Assembly: GCA_900766815.1 (NCBI GenBank)
Contig: CAAFWV010000069.1
Coordinates: 13,315 to 77,314 of the forward strand
Length of the DNA: 64,000 nt
Source of the DNA: Lachnospiraceae bacterium
GTDB lineage: Bacteria; Bacillota; Clostridia; Lachnospirales; Lachnospiraceae
Direction of reading: 5' to 3'
In this document: positions 9,856-18,744 of the stretch, piece by piece
Position numbering within the stretch: the first letter of the stretch is position 1
Layout of the letters: every line of letters starts with the position of its first letter
The notes under the pieces: generated by a model
Database searches by the model: none
What the model was told of the DNA's origin: nothing
Seen by the model: the letters and a program-made list of their open reading frames with translations, nothing else
Translations under genes and position numbers: made by a program

Positions 9856-10830
9856 ATGGAAGAATTTATTACTATTGATGCATCTCATGCACCGGACATT
9901 TTCGGACCCTGTGATGCATATGTTAAGAAAATTGAACGAAGCTTAAAGGTCAGCATTGTTAACCGTGGAGAGAAGGTAATCATTACCGGTTCAGATGCCA
10001 ATGTAAGGCATGCAAGAGCAGTTCTTGAGACCCTGGCGGCTCTTAGGAACAGGGGTAATGACATCTCTGAACAGGATGTTGATTATTCCATTGCCATGAG
10101 CATGGAAGAACAGCAGCAGGAGATGCTTAACCTTGATAAGGATCTGATATGTCATACCATTAACGGAAGACCAATTAAGCCTAAGACTGTCGGTCAGAGC
10201 GAATATATCAATGCAATCAGAAATAATATGATTGTATTTGGTCTGGGTCCTGCCGGAACGGGCAAAACCTATCTTGCCATGGCTATGGCTATAACCGCCT
10301 TCAAGAACGGTGAGGTAGAGAGGATTATACTTACAAGACCGGCAATAGAAGCAGGAGAGAAGCTTGGCTTCCTTCCGGGAGATCTTCAGAGTAAGGTAGA
10401 CCCTTATCTCAGACCTTTATATGATGCGCTTTATCAGATTATGGGTGCTGACAGCTTCAATAAGAACATGGAGAAGGGTCTTATTGAGGTTGCACCACTG
10501 GCCTATATGAGAGGTCGAACCTTAGATAATGCATACATCATCCTGGATGAGGCGCAGAATACTACTCCTGCTCAGATGAAGATGTTCTTAACCCGTATCG
10601 GCTTCGGCTCTAAGGTGATCGTAACCGGTGATATGACGCAGAAGGACCTTGCAAGCAATGTAAAGTCCGGTCTTGAGGTCGCTATTAAGGTACTTAAGAA
10701 TATCGAAGGCATATCCTTTATTACTCTTACAAGCAAGGATGTGGTGAGACATCCCCTTGTTATGAAGATTGTTCAGGCTTATGACAAATATGAAAGCAGA
10801 CAGAAGAGGAACTCATCCGATAAAAGGTAA
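9856..10830 (+). CDS. phoH: PhoH family ATPase
   Basis: The 324 residues contain an N-terminal RNA-binding-like region, then a single P-loop NTPase domain. Walker A is GPAGTGKT, and a Walker B-like ILDEAQNTT follows, with the family motif TGDMTQ. PhoH/YbeZ proteins act with YbeY in rRNA maturation and RNA quality control. The neighbour at 10839 is ybeY, starting 8 bases after the stop, which supports that role. The ATG at 9856 follows a short leader behind a promoter. The family is certain; the biochemical role is inferred from family and neighbour. Confidence 0.94.
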   Translation: MEEFITIDASHAPDIFGPCDAYVKKIERSLKVSIVNRGEKVIITGSDANVRHARAVLETLAALRNRGNDISEQDVDYSIAMSMEEQQQEMLNLDKDLICHTINGRPIKPKTVGQSEYINAIRNNMIVFGLGPAGTGKTYLAMAMAITAFKNGEVERIILTRPAIEAGEKLGFLPGDLQSKVDPYLRPLYDALYQIMGADSFNKNMEKGLIEVAPLAYMRGRTLDNAYIILDEAQNTTPAQMKMFLTRIGFGSKVIVTGDMTQKDLASNVKSGLEVAIKVLKNIEGISFITLTSKDVVRHPLVMKIVQAYDKYESRQKRNSSDKR

Positions 10831-10838
10831 TTAAGTAT

Positions 10839-11345
10839 ATGAATAATGTGATATATCTGGAAAATGATACGGATATAAAATTTGATTTTGACTTTGAGGA
10901 AGTGGCAATTAAGGTTGTAAATATGGCAACTGAGATAATTAATTGCCCCTTCGAGTGTGAAGTTAACATCCTCCTTACGGTTGATGATGAAATACATGAG
11001 ATAAACAGAGAGACACGCGGAATAGACAGGGCTACGGATGTTCTTTCATTTCCGAATCTTTTCTTTGATGAGCCTGCCAGATTTGATGTAGATGAAGCAT
11101 CTATGGCAGACATAGTGAATCCTGAGACGGGAAGGGTGATTCTTGGTGAGATGATAATATCTCTTGACAGGGTTAAGAGTCAGGCTGAGAGCTACGGCCA
11201 TTCCACTCTCCGAGAATATGCATTTCTCATTGCCCACAGCATGCTGCATCTCATGGGCTTTGACCATATGAGTGAGGAGGAAGCTGCGGTTATGGAGCAG
11301 TGGCAGAGGGTTATTCTTGACAGACTCGGCATTACTAGGGAATAG
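10839..11345 (+). CDS. ybeY: Endoribonuclease YbeY (16S rRNA maturation)
   Basis: This is a zinc-dependent single-strand RNase needed for 16S rRNA 3'-end processing and late ribosome quality control. The 168 residues carry the metal-binding HSMLHLMGFDH signature near the C-terminus, and the RGIDRATDVLSFP segment typical of the family. The start is weakly preceded by a ribosome binding site (TAAAAGGTAATT), as expected for translation coupled to phoH. An overlapping frame runs through its end, but the downstream gene most likely starts at 11353. Confidence 0.96.
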   Translation: MNNVIYLENDTDIKFDFDFEEVAIKVVNMATEIINCPFECEVNILLTVDDEIHEINRETRGIDRATDVLSFPNLFFDEPARFDVDEASMADIVNPETGRVILGEMIISLDRVKSQAESYGHSTLREYAFLIAHSMLHLMGFDHMSEEEAAVMEQWQRVILDRLGITRE

Positions 11346-11352
11346 GTATTAT

Positions 11353-12939
11353 ATGCGGGAAAAATTGCTAATAATTAAGAGAATCATATTTTTGATCTTC
11401 CTGTTTGTTGCAGGCTATCTTACCGGAGATACAGGCACAGGGCTGCTGCTTGCAGGCTTCTCTGTCTTTAGCCTTATATTTGTGCTCCTGTTTGGCGGGA
11501 TAGAGGATACGGTCTATAAGATGGTAACGGTTAGGAAGAATAAGGGCTTTGACAGCCAGGCTGCGAAGGTATTCCACTTTGGACTTTCCTATGCCTTAGT
11601 TTTGGGCGCTTTGGCTGCTGTTATTATGTGGTTTGGAAGTCTAAAGCTATCTGAGCTTGTATTTGGATATCCCATTATGCAGAGTATATTGGGTTTCTTC
11701 GGAATCCTTTTTCTGCTTCTTGGGCTTTACTCAGTGCTCAGAGGTTATACCAAGGCCTGCGGATATGAGGGCATACTTTTTATAACGGATATTGTTGAGA
11801 GCATAATACTTATTGTCGGCGGCGTGTTCATTACAAGGTTCTTCAGTGCATATGGCACCAAGGTGGCAGCTGTTCTTAAGGATGATATATATACCAATCT
11901 GAATGGTACAATCGGAGTCATGATTACCCTCTGTATATCTGTATTCGTATCAAGTCTTATCATGCTTGTAGTTATTCTGCTGTATGCAGGTGGTCGGATT
12001 GTCGATACCGGAAGAGCAGTTAATGTTAAGAAGAATTTCAAGAGAAGCTTCATTAAGACCTGTGTGCTTTCAAGAGCTGAGAATATATTTACGGTGCTCG
12101 CATACTTTGTGGCAATTCTTATGTATGTGAGAAAATCTCACTCGCTTGATTTAAATGCGGCGCCTGTATTTGCAGAGGTTGGACTGGTGATATATAAGCT
12201 TTTCGTGTTTGTATTTGTGATTATTGTACCATATATGGCTTATTCCAACAGGGAGAAGCGTAAGGTTAAGAATGACGTTGCGAAGGAGGAGCATAAGACC
12301 GTCCGTATGAGGTCACTGTATTATATCAAGAATACGATGTTTATGATTCTTCCTGCTACAGCAACTATGATTACCCTTGCTAAGCCCATAGTCGGTGTGT
12401 TCTGCAGCGGACTTATGAATGAGGGCGTTGTTATCTTAAGGAAGGGAGGAATCCTGATTCTGCTTATAGCCTTAAGTATCTGCTTTAAGAACATACTGAA
12501 AGGTGTTGGTCAGGAGCTGCTGTTCTATGCAGGACAGGGTATATCATTCGTGACAATGCTGGTATTTCTGTACTCATCTCTGAATGTAAATACGGATATC
12601 TCATATGTTGTTCTTGCCCTTGTAATATATTATCTTGCCCTTGATGTAATTACGGGCTTCCTGGCGATACGTATGGTAGGGCTTAATATTTATGACCTTG
12701 GAATAAGAGTGGGCAAGCCTATCGGAGCTGTACTTCTGCTTGTACTCATCGAGGCCATGATAGATAAGTTCATGATACTCAGCTGGCCTTTGTTTATACT
12801 TACGGTTGCAGTGGGATATGTGGTTTACTTCGTTGCCTGCGGATTCCTTGGCTGCATTACAATTAAGGATGTCAATTCCCTGAAGGGAACGATAACCTAT
12901 TATCCTGCATTTATTACTGAGAGATTCCTTGGGAAGTGA
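11353..12939 (+). CDS. Polytopic membrane protein, MATE/oligosaccharide-flippase-like
   Basis: Beginning at the ATG 11353, just after the ybeY stop (the frame itself is open further upstream inside ybeY), the protein has 528 residues. It is dominated by about a dozen hydrophobic helices with short charged loops. The overall plan resembles polysaccharide-export/MurJ/SpoVB-type flippases, but I see no decisive motif. A cluster of basic residues (SNREKRKVKND) separates two halves, as in that superfamily. Its stop overlaps the first bases before the next gene (GTGATTATG). It might move a lipid-linked cell-wall or capsule precursor; this is inference. Confidence 0.6.
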   Translation: MREKLLIIKRIIFLIFLFVAGYLTGDTGTGLLLAGFSVFSLIFVLLFGGIEDTVYKMVTVRKNKGFDSQAAKVFHFGLSYALVLGALAAVIMWFGSLKLSELVFGYPIMQSILGFFGILFLLLGLYSVLRGYTKACGYEGILFITDIVESIILIVGGVFITRFFSAYGTKVAAVLKDDIYTNLNGTIGVMITLCISVFVSSLIMLVVILLYAGGRIVDTGRAVNVKKNFKRSFIKTCVLSRAENIFTVLAYFVAILMYVRKSHSLDLNAAPVFAEVGLVIYKLFVFVFVIIVPYMAYSNREKRKVKNDVAKEEHKTVRMRSLYYIKNTMFMILPATATMITLAKPIVGVFCSGLMNEGVVILRKGGILILLIALSICFKNILKGVGQELLFYAGQGISFVTMLVFLYSSLNVNTDISYVVLALVIYYLALDVITGFLAIRMVGLNIYDLGIRVGKPIGAVLLLVLIEAMIDKFMILSWPLFILTVAVGYVVYFVACGFLGCITIKDVNSLKGTITYYPAFITERFLGK

Positions 12940-12941
12940 TT

Positions 12942-14180
12942 ATGAAGATTGCGATTATCGGCTGCGGAGCCTCCGGTATGATGGCTGCAATCGCAGCACA
13001 TCAGTCCAATTACAGTGTAGATATTACGATATTTGAGCACAATGAAGAGCCGGGGCGTAAGCTTCTGTCTACCGGTAACGGCAAGTGCAATATTACCAAC
13101 AGAGATATTGTGCCGGATTGCTATCATTCCGAGCATACTGACTTCGCGATGGATATTATTCATGAATTTGATGCTGAATCCGCCATCAATTTCTTCATGA
13201 ACCAGGGGCTGCTCCTGTCAGATAAGCAGGGTTATGTCTATCCCTTAAGTGAGCAGGCAATTACGGTCAGGGACTGTCTGTACAACGCGATTACCGAGGC
13301 GGGTATTGAGGTTATCTTCGGCAGTGATATTTCTTCCATTTGCAAGGAGGAGAATGGCTTTGTAATAACCAATCATGATAAGGCTTATGTCTATGATAAG
13401 GTTATTCTTGCCTGTGGAAGCTATGCCGGAATCACTAAGAAGAACAGGATTACAAGTGACAGGGACGGCTACTCCCTCGCCTATCACTTAGGTCATAGTA
13501 TCAATCCTGTAAAAAGCGCTCTTACTGCATTAGTCTGCAGTGAACCTTTCTTTAAGGACATTGCCGGAGTCAGAGCTAATGCCAATCTGGCTCTGATTGC
13601 CAATAACCGGGTAATAGCAACCGAGCTTGGTGAGGTTCAGTTCACAGATTACGGACTAAGCGGTATTCCAAGCATGCAGTTAAGCTATCTTGTCAATAAA
13701 TATGCACATCTAAAGCTTGAGGTTATGATAGACCTTCTTCCGGGTGTTGATGAAGAGACTTACTGCAATATGATGCAGATGAGAATAATAACCAAGCGCG
13801 GAGTCAGTGCCTCGCGCTTTTTCACGGGTATACTGAACAGTAAGCTCAACAGCCTTATTATGAAGCTTGCTGATATTGATGAGGATGAGCTTCTAAGTGA
13901 AGAGAATGAAGATAAATTTATCTACGCACTGAGTCTTGCGAGGGCTCTTAAGGTAACTGTTAAGGGGACTAAGAGCTTCGAGCATGCGCAGGTGTGCACA
14001 GGCGGTGTTGATGTATCCGAGGTGGACAATAAGCTTCGCTCTAAGCTGGTGCCCGGGCTATATATAGTCGGTGAGATGCTGGATGTTGACGGCAGATGCG
14101 GCGGTTACAACCTGCAGTGGGCCTGGGCCAGCGGACATATTGCGGGATACACAGCCGGATTGGAAGTTAATAATGATTAG
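12942..14180 (+). CDS. FAD-dependent oxidoreductase, HI0933/BaiN family
   Basis: A two-dinucleotide-binding flavoprotein of 412 residues. The N-terminal FAD motif is GCGASGMMAAIAA. A GRKLLSTGNGKCNITN segment is the hallmark of the HI0933/BaiN family. The C-terminal FAD motif ends in DGRCGGYNLQWAWASG. Members have been called aminoacetone oxidases or bile-acid reductases (BaiN), but their normal substrate is mostly unknown. The ATG at 12942 is used rather than GTG at 12936 to keep the Rossmann fold at the N-terminus. The next gene overlaps the end by 8 bases. Confidence 0.85.
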   Translation: MKIAIIGCGASGMMAAIAAHQSNYSVDITIFEHNEEPGRKLLSTGNGKCNITNRDIVPDCYHSEHTDFAMDIIHEFDAESAINFFMNQGLLLSDKQGYVYPLSEQAITVRDCLYNAITEAGIEVIFGSDISSICKEENGFVITNHDKAYVYDKVILACGSYAGITKKNRITSDRDGYSLAYHLGHSINPVKSALTALVCSEPFFKDIAGVRANANLALIANNRVIATELGEVQFTDYGLSGIPSMQLSYLVNKYAHLKLEVMIDLLPGVDEETYCNMMQMRIITKRGVSASRFFTGILNSKLNSLIMKLADIDEDELLSEENEDKFIYALSLARALKVTVKGTKSFEHAQVCTGGVDVSEVDNKLRSKLVPGLYIVGEMLDVDGRCGGYNLQWAWASGHIAGYTAGLEVNND

Positions 14181-15909
14181 GATAGATCAGATTAAAATAG
14201 AGGTTTGCGACGATTCGGTTAAGCGTCTGGAAACGGAGATATGCAGGATACTCAGGATTAATTACATTCCGAAGTATAAGATAGTAAAGAAAAGCATCGA
14301 TGCCAGGAAGAAGCCGACTCTGTTCTATGTATATTCGGTTGATATAAGTGATTCGGGGATTAGGCTGTCTCCTAAAATAAAGAATGCAAGGGTGTATACC
14401 CCGGTAGAATATAGGATTTGTGCCGGGAAGAGCTGCGCATCCGCACCGGTTGTTGTCGGAATGGGTCCGGCAGGGCTCTTCTGTGCATATCTGATGTGTC
14501 TGTCCGGTATTAAGCCTGTGATTATTGACAGAGGAAGTGATGTTGATACCAGAGCTAAAAGGGTCGATGAATTCTTCGAAGGCGGCAGACTGGATAAGGA
14601 ATGTAATGTTCAGTTTGGTGAAGGCGGAGCAGGTACTTTCTCAGACGGTAAATTGAATACATTAGTTAATGATAAGGCAGGCAGAAGCTCCTTCGTGCTT
14701 GAGACCTTTGTGAAGTTCGGGGCACCCGAGAATATATTATATGATGCCAAGCCCCATATCGGTACGGATGTCCTGAGAAGCGTTATAAAGAATATGCGGA
14801 ATGCTATGATTGACATGGGTGCTACCGTGTATTTTGATACGAAGCTTACAGGGATTGAACCTATAGACACATCAGGCAGTAATGATAAGGTCCTTTCGGA
14901 TTCTGATATAGATAACAGTCTAAAAAAAGGTACCATCATGGTACATCTTGAGGGTAAGAACGGGAGTATGGAGCTTGTAACAGATACTCTTGTGCTCGCC
15001 ATCGGTCATTCTGCCAATGATACTCTTAATATGCTATATGAAGCGGGTCTTAGGATGGAAGCCAAGGACTTCGCAGTGGGACTCAGGGTATGTCATGAGC
15101 AGGAGAAGATTAACTTCTCTCAGTATGGTGAGAAATATTACAGGTCTCTTCCTGCGGCAAGCTATAAGCTGACACATAATACTGACTCAGGTATTGGAGT
15201 ATACAGCTTCTGTATGTGTCCCGGAGGCTATGTGGTGAATGCCTCCAGTGTGGATGGACACCTCGCCATTAATGGCATGAGTAATAATGACAGAGGAGGC
15301 AGGTTCGCCAACAGTGCAATTATCATGACTGTAGGCAGAGATGACTTCCCATCTGCTCCCGGAGTGCCGGAGTGTATGAGAGGCGTGGCCTTCAAGGAGG
15401 AGCTTGAAAGAAAAGCCTACAAGGTGGGCAATGGAGCCATACCGTACGAGAGCTTAGGAGAATTCAGGGCCGGAGTTCTGTCAAATGGTTGTGAGTGTTC
15501 TCATTCGCCCGAACCTGAAGCTGATAAGTCCGGCGCTAACGATGGCTTTGGTTTAAGCTGTGAACCGAAGGTAAAGGATGGTTTAGTATTCACTCCTGAC
15601 GAAGCCTTCAGAGGAAAAAACGGGCATGCTCCGGTGCATGAGATTCTGCCTGATAAACTAAATAAGGCCTTCTTGGAAGGAATGGAGAGCTTCGGGCATA
15701 GAATAAAGGGCTTTGATGATGATGATTGTATAGTTGCGGGAATTGAGAGCAGAACCTCATCGCCGGTTCGAATCCCAAGAGATGCTGAGCATATGGCCAA
15801 TATCAGAGGAATATATCCCTGTGGCGAAGGAGCAGGATACGCAGGAGGAATAATGTCAGCAGCCATGGACGGTATGCTGATAGCGGAGGAAATATGGAAG
15901 AAATTGTAA
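14173..15909 (+). CDS. FAD-dependent protein of the COG2509 type
   Basis: From the ATG at 14173 the protein has 578 residues. An N-terminal ferredoxin-like region (about 1-90) precedes a FAD-binding motif GMGPAGLFCA. A QFGEGGAGTFSDGKL segment is characteristic of this uncharacterised dehydrogenase group, and a C-terminal CGEGAGYAGGIMSAAMDG motif contacts the flavin. The frame is open further upstream, but that part lies inside the previous gene. It overlaps both neighbours slightly (8 and 16 bases), so it sits in a tight operon with the other flavoprotein and proB. Substrate unknown. Confidence 0.85.
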   Translation: MIRIDQIKIEVCDDSVKRLETEICRILRINYIPKYKIVKKSIDARKKPTLFYVYSVDISDSGIRLSPKIKNARVYTPVEYRICAGKSCASAPVVVGMGPAGLFCAYLMCLSGIKPVIIDRGSDVDTRAKRVDEFFEGGRLDKECNVQFGEGGAGTFSDGKLNTLVNDKAGRSSFVLETFVKFGAPENILYDAKPHIGTDVLRSVIKNMRNAMIDMGATVYFDTKLTGIEPIDTSGSNDKVLSDSDIDNSLKKGTIMVHLEGKNGSMELVTDTLVLAIGHSANDTLNMLYEAGLRMEAKDFAVGLRVCHEQEKINFSQYGEKYYRSLPAASYKLTHNTDSGIGVYSFCMCPGGYVVNASSVDGHLAINGMSNNDRGGRFANSAIIMTVGRDDFPSAPGVPECMRGVAFKEELERKAYKVGNGAIPYESLGEFRAGVLSNGCECSHSPEPEADKSGANDGFGLSCEPKVKDGLVFTPDEAFRGKNGHAPVHEILPDKLNKAFLEGMESFGHRIKGFDDDDCIVAGIESRTSSPVRIPRDAEHMANIRGIYPCGEGAGYAGGIMSAAMDGMLIAEEIWKKL

Positions 15910-16778
15910 GACCTGAAATACCTCAGAAGAAGAGGGTTGTAGTTAAGGTAGGTTCATCGAGCCTGGTTCACCCTGAAACAGGAGGACTGGATTATACCAA
16001 GCTTGAGGTACTGGTAAGGGAGCTTTGTGATATTAGTAATAAGGGAATTGATGTAATTCTGGTAAGCTCCGGCGCAATAGCTGTCGGCAAGAAGGCGATT
16101 GGTACTGTTGCCGTTAAGAGCCAGAGCAAGAATATGGGCTTCAAGCAGGCCTGCGCGGCAATAGGTCAGGCCAGACTTATGATGGTATATCAGAAATTAT
16201 TCAGTGAATATAATCATATGGCTGCCCAGATACTGATGACCAAGAATACAGTTATAGATGATGTCAACAGAACCAACGCGTTCAATACCTTCTCAGAGCT
16301 TCTCAACATGGGTGTGGTGCCTATTGTTAATGAGAATGACACCGTATCGACCTACGAGATATTGGTTGGTGATGATGACATATTAATCGGCGATAATGAT
16401 ACACTTTCTGCGATTGTTGCATCCCTTGTGAATGCTGACCTTTTAATCCTGCTGTCAGACATCGACGGTCTGTATACGGATGACCCGAGACGTAATCCGG
16501 ACGCAGAGTTCATAAGCAGGGTTGAGAAGCTCGATGATTCATATATGAATATGGGCAAGTCCAGTACAGGTAGCAGTGTGGGTACAGGCGGCATGAATAC
16601 CAAGATGAATGCTGCAAGGATTGCAACGAGTGCGGGCGCAGACATGATAATCGCCAATGGCTCAGACATGAGAATACTTCACAGAATCATGGACGGCCGC
16701 GATATCGGAACGTATTTTAGAGCCAACATTGACGAAAGCTTTGACATGATTGATTTCATCAAACACATACATGACTGA
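15894..16778 (+). CDS. proB: Glutamate 5-kinase
   Basis: First step of proline synthesis: ATP-dependent phosphorylation of glutamate. The 294 residues contain the amino-acid kinase fold (VKVGSSSLVHPETGG near the start, VNENDTVS, GDNDTLSAIVA, LLSDIDGLYTDDP, GTGGMNTKMNAA). The C-terminal PUA domain of the E. coli enzyme (367 residues) is absent, as in many Firmicute ProBs. GGAGG inside the previous gene precedes the ATG. The partner proA, usually next to proB, is not here; the next gene is a folate enzyme (see findings). Confidence 0.95.
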   Translation: MEEIVRPEIPQKKRVVVKVGSSSLVHPETGGLDYTKLEVLVRELCDISNKGIDVILVSSGAIAVGKKAIGTVAVKSQSKNMGFKQACAAIGQARLMMVYQKLFSEYNHMAAQILMTKNTVIDDVNRTNAFNTFSELLNMGVVPIVNENDTVSTYEILVGDDDILIGDNDTLSAIVASLVNADLLILLSDIDGLYTDDPRRNPDAEFISRVEKLDDSYMNMGKSSTGSSVGTGGMNTKMNAARIATSAGADMIIANGSDMRILHRIMDGRDIGTYFRANIDESFDMIDFIKHIHD

Positions 16779-17340
16779 TATGGACGATAGCATAAGAAGA
16801 CAAATCCTTTCATTAAGAGTCTCACAGCCGGAAGATGCTTTATATGGGAAAAACGCAGACATTCAGGATATCCTCCTCTCTTCGGATGAGTATATAAATG
16901 CTAAAAATATACTCTGTTATGCCGACTGCAGGGGTGAGGTTAAAACAGATGGAATCATTGCCGATGCGCTGGCTAAGGGCAAGAAGGTATATCTTCCCTT
17001 ATGTGAAGAGAATTACAGTATGAATTTCTATTCCATAGCTTCTATGGATGACTGTGTAAAGGGTCATTACGGGATTGCGGAACCTGTAGCTGACGAGAGG
17101 AAGAGATTCAGTCAGAGCGATTGTGCAAGTGAAACAATAATTATAGTGCCGGGAGTGGTTTTCGACAGGAAGCATAACAGGATGGGCTATTCAAAGGGAT
17201 ATTATGACCGGTTTCTTATACGCTTCGATGGAATATATAAAATAGCGCTTGCTTTTGATTTCCAGGTAGTGGAGGAGTTGTGTGCAAAACCCTGGGATGT
17301 ACCTATGGATAAAATAATAACTGAGAATGGAATTATATGA
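16771..17340 (+). CDS. 5-formyltetrahydrofolate cyclo-ligase family protein
   Basis: Converts 5-formyl-THF to 5,10-methenyl-THF with ATP. From the ATG at 16771, which overlaps the proB stop by 8 bases, it has 189 residues. The family motif near the C-terminus reads RMGYSKGYYDRF, in which the usual glycine-rich run before YYDR is partly replaced (Ser-Lys). The N-terminal LRxx...A region and PGVVFD motif fit. An upstream TTG at 16750 is also in frame. No clear ribosome binding site is seen, so translation is probably coupled to proB. Its stop overlaps the miaB ATG by 4 bases. Confidence 0.88.
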   Translation: MTDMDDSIRRQILSLRVSQPEDALYGKNADIQDILLSSDEYINAKNILCYADCRGEVKTDGIIADALAKGKKVYLPLCEENYSMNFYSIASMDDCVKGHYGIAEPVADERKRFSQSDCASETIIIVPGVVFDRKHNRMGYSKGYYDRFLIRFDGIYKIALAFDFQVVEELCAKPWDVPMDKIITENGII

Positions 17341-18743
17341 GTAATATTGAAGAACAGACAAGACAAATGCAATATATTGACCTTGTTAAGGAGATAATAG
17401 ACAGCGAGAATGAGAGGCTTGGGCGCAGGCTTAAGTGTGCGGTTGTGACCTTCGGCTGTCAGATGAATGCAAGGGACAGCGAGAAGCTGACCGGTGTGCT
17501 CAGAGAGGCAGGATATGAGGTTATTTTCGAGGAAACAGAGGCTGACTTTGTGATATATAATACCTGCACTGTCAGGGATAATGCCAATCAGAAGGTCTAT
17601 GGTCATCTGGGACTGCTGAAATCAAGGGTTAAGAAGAATCAAAGTCTCCGTATTGCGCTCTGCGGCTGTATGATGCAGGAAGCAAGTGTGATTGAGACAA
17701 TCAGGGAGAAATATAAATTCGTTAATCTTGTATTCGGAACTCATAATATCTTCAAGTTCCCTGAGCTTCTGTATCGGATGCTTACCTCGGATTCCCAGAT
17801 TATCGATATCTGGGAGGATACGGATGAGATTGTTGAAGATCTGCCGGTTGACAGAAAATACAGCTTCAAGTCAGGCATTAATATAATGTTTGGCTGCAAT
17901 AATTTCTGCTCATACTGTATAGTGCCCTATGTCAGAGGCAGAGAGAGAAGCAGGGAACCCAAGGAGATAATAAGGGAGATTGAGAGGCTTGTCAGTGATG
18001 GCGTAATCGAGGTTATGCTGCTTGGGCAGAATGTTAACAGCTATGGTAAGAATCTCAGTAATCCCATGAGCTTTGCTGAGCTTCTGGCTGAGATTGAAAA
18101 GATAGAAGGTCTAAAGAGAATCCGTTTCATGACTTCTCATCCTAAGGATCTGTCAGATGACCTTATCGAGGTTATGGCTAAAAGTCAGAAGATATGTAAG
18201 CATATACATTTGCCTCTGCAGTCGGGCTCTGACAGAGTGCTTAAGGAGATGAACAGAAGATATACCAAGGAGCAGTATCTTTTGCTGGTTGATAAGATTA
18301 GGAGGGCTATTCCCGATGTTGCCATAACGACGGATATAATAGTCGGCTTCCCCGGTGAGACTGCTGTTGATGTGGATGATACCATTGATGTTATAAGGAA
18401 GGTACATTATGATAATGCCTTCACCTTCATATATTCCAAGAGAACAGGGACACCTGCTGCCGCAAGACCTGATCAGTGCGATGAGGCAGAGGTTAAGGCT
18501 AACTTTGACAGAGTGCTCAATGCCGTTAAGGAAGAAGCAATGAAGAGGAACGGCTATCTGGTAGGTAAGATCGAGGAAGCACTGGTTGAGGAAATCAATG
18601 CTCATGATGATACTTATTTAACCGGACGACTGTCTAATAACAGCATGGTTCACTTCAAGGGTGATGCATCTCTGATCGGAAAGCTTGTGAATGTGAATAT
18701 CCTTGAGGCGAAGGGTTTCTATTATATGGGAGAGATGATCTGA
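17337..18743 (+). CDS. miaB: tRNA-2-methylthio-N6-dimethylallyladenosine synthase MiaB
   Basis: This radical SAM enzyme adds the methylthio group to i6A37 of tRNAs. The 468 residues show the N-terminal UPF0004 domain with three cysteines (FGCQMNARD, YNTCTVRDNA, CGCM), then the radical SAM CxxxCxxC loop in GCNNFCSYC, and a C-terminal TRAM domain. It starts on ATGA overlapping the previous stop. miaA, which makes its substrate, lies 4.7 kb downstream in the same run. Confidence 0.96.
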   Translation: MSNIEEQTRQMQYIDLVKEIIDSENERLGRRLKCAVVTFGCQMNARDSEKLTGVLREAGYEVIFEETEADFVIYNTCTVRDNANQKVYGHLGLLKSRVKKNQSLRIALCGCMMQEASVIETIREKYKFVNLVFGTHNIFKFPELLYRMLTSDSQIIDIWEDTDEIVEDLPVDRKYSFKSGINIMFGCNNFCSYCIVPYVRGRERSREPKEIIREIERLVSDGVIEVMLLGQNVNSYGKNLSNPMSFAELLAEIEKIEGLKRIRFMTSHPKDLSDDLIEVMAKSQKICKHIHLPLQSGSDRVLKEMNRRYTKEQYLLLVDKIRRAIPDVAITTDIIVGFPGETAVDVDDTIDVIRKVHYDNAFTFIYSKRTGTPAAARPDQCDEAEVKANFDRVLNAVKEEAMKRNGYLVGKIEEALVEEINAHDDTYLTGRLSNNSMVHFKGDASLIGKLVNVNILEAKGFYYMGEMI

Positions 18744-18744
18744 A

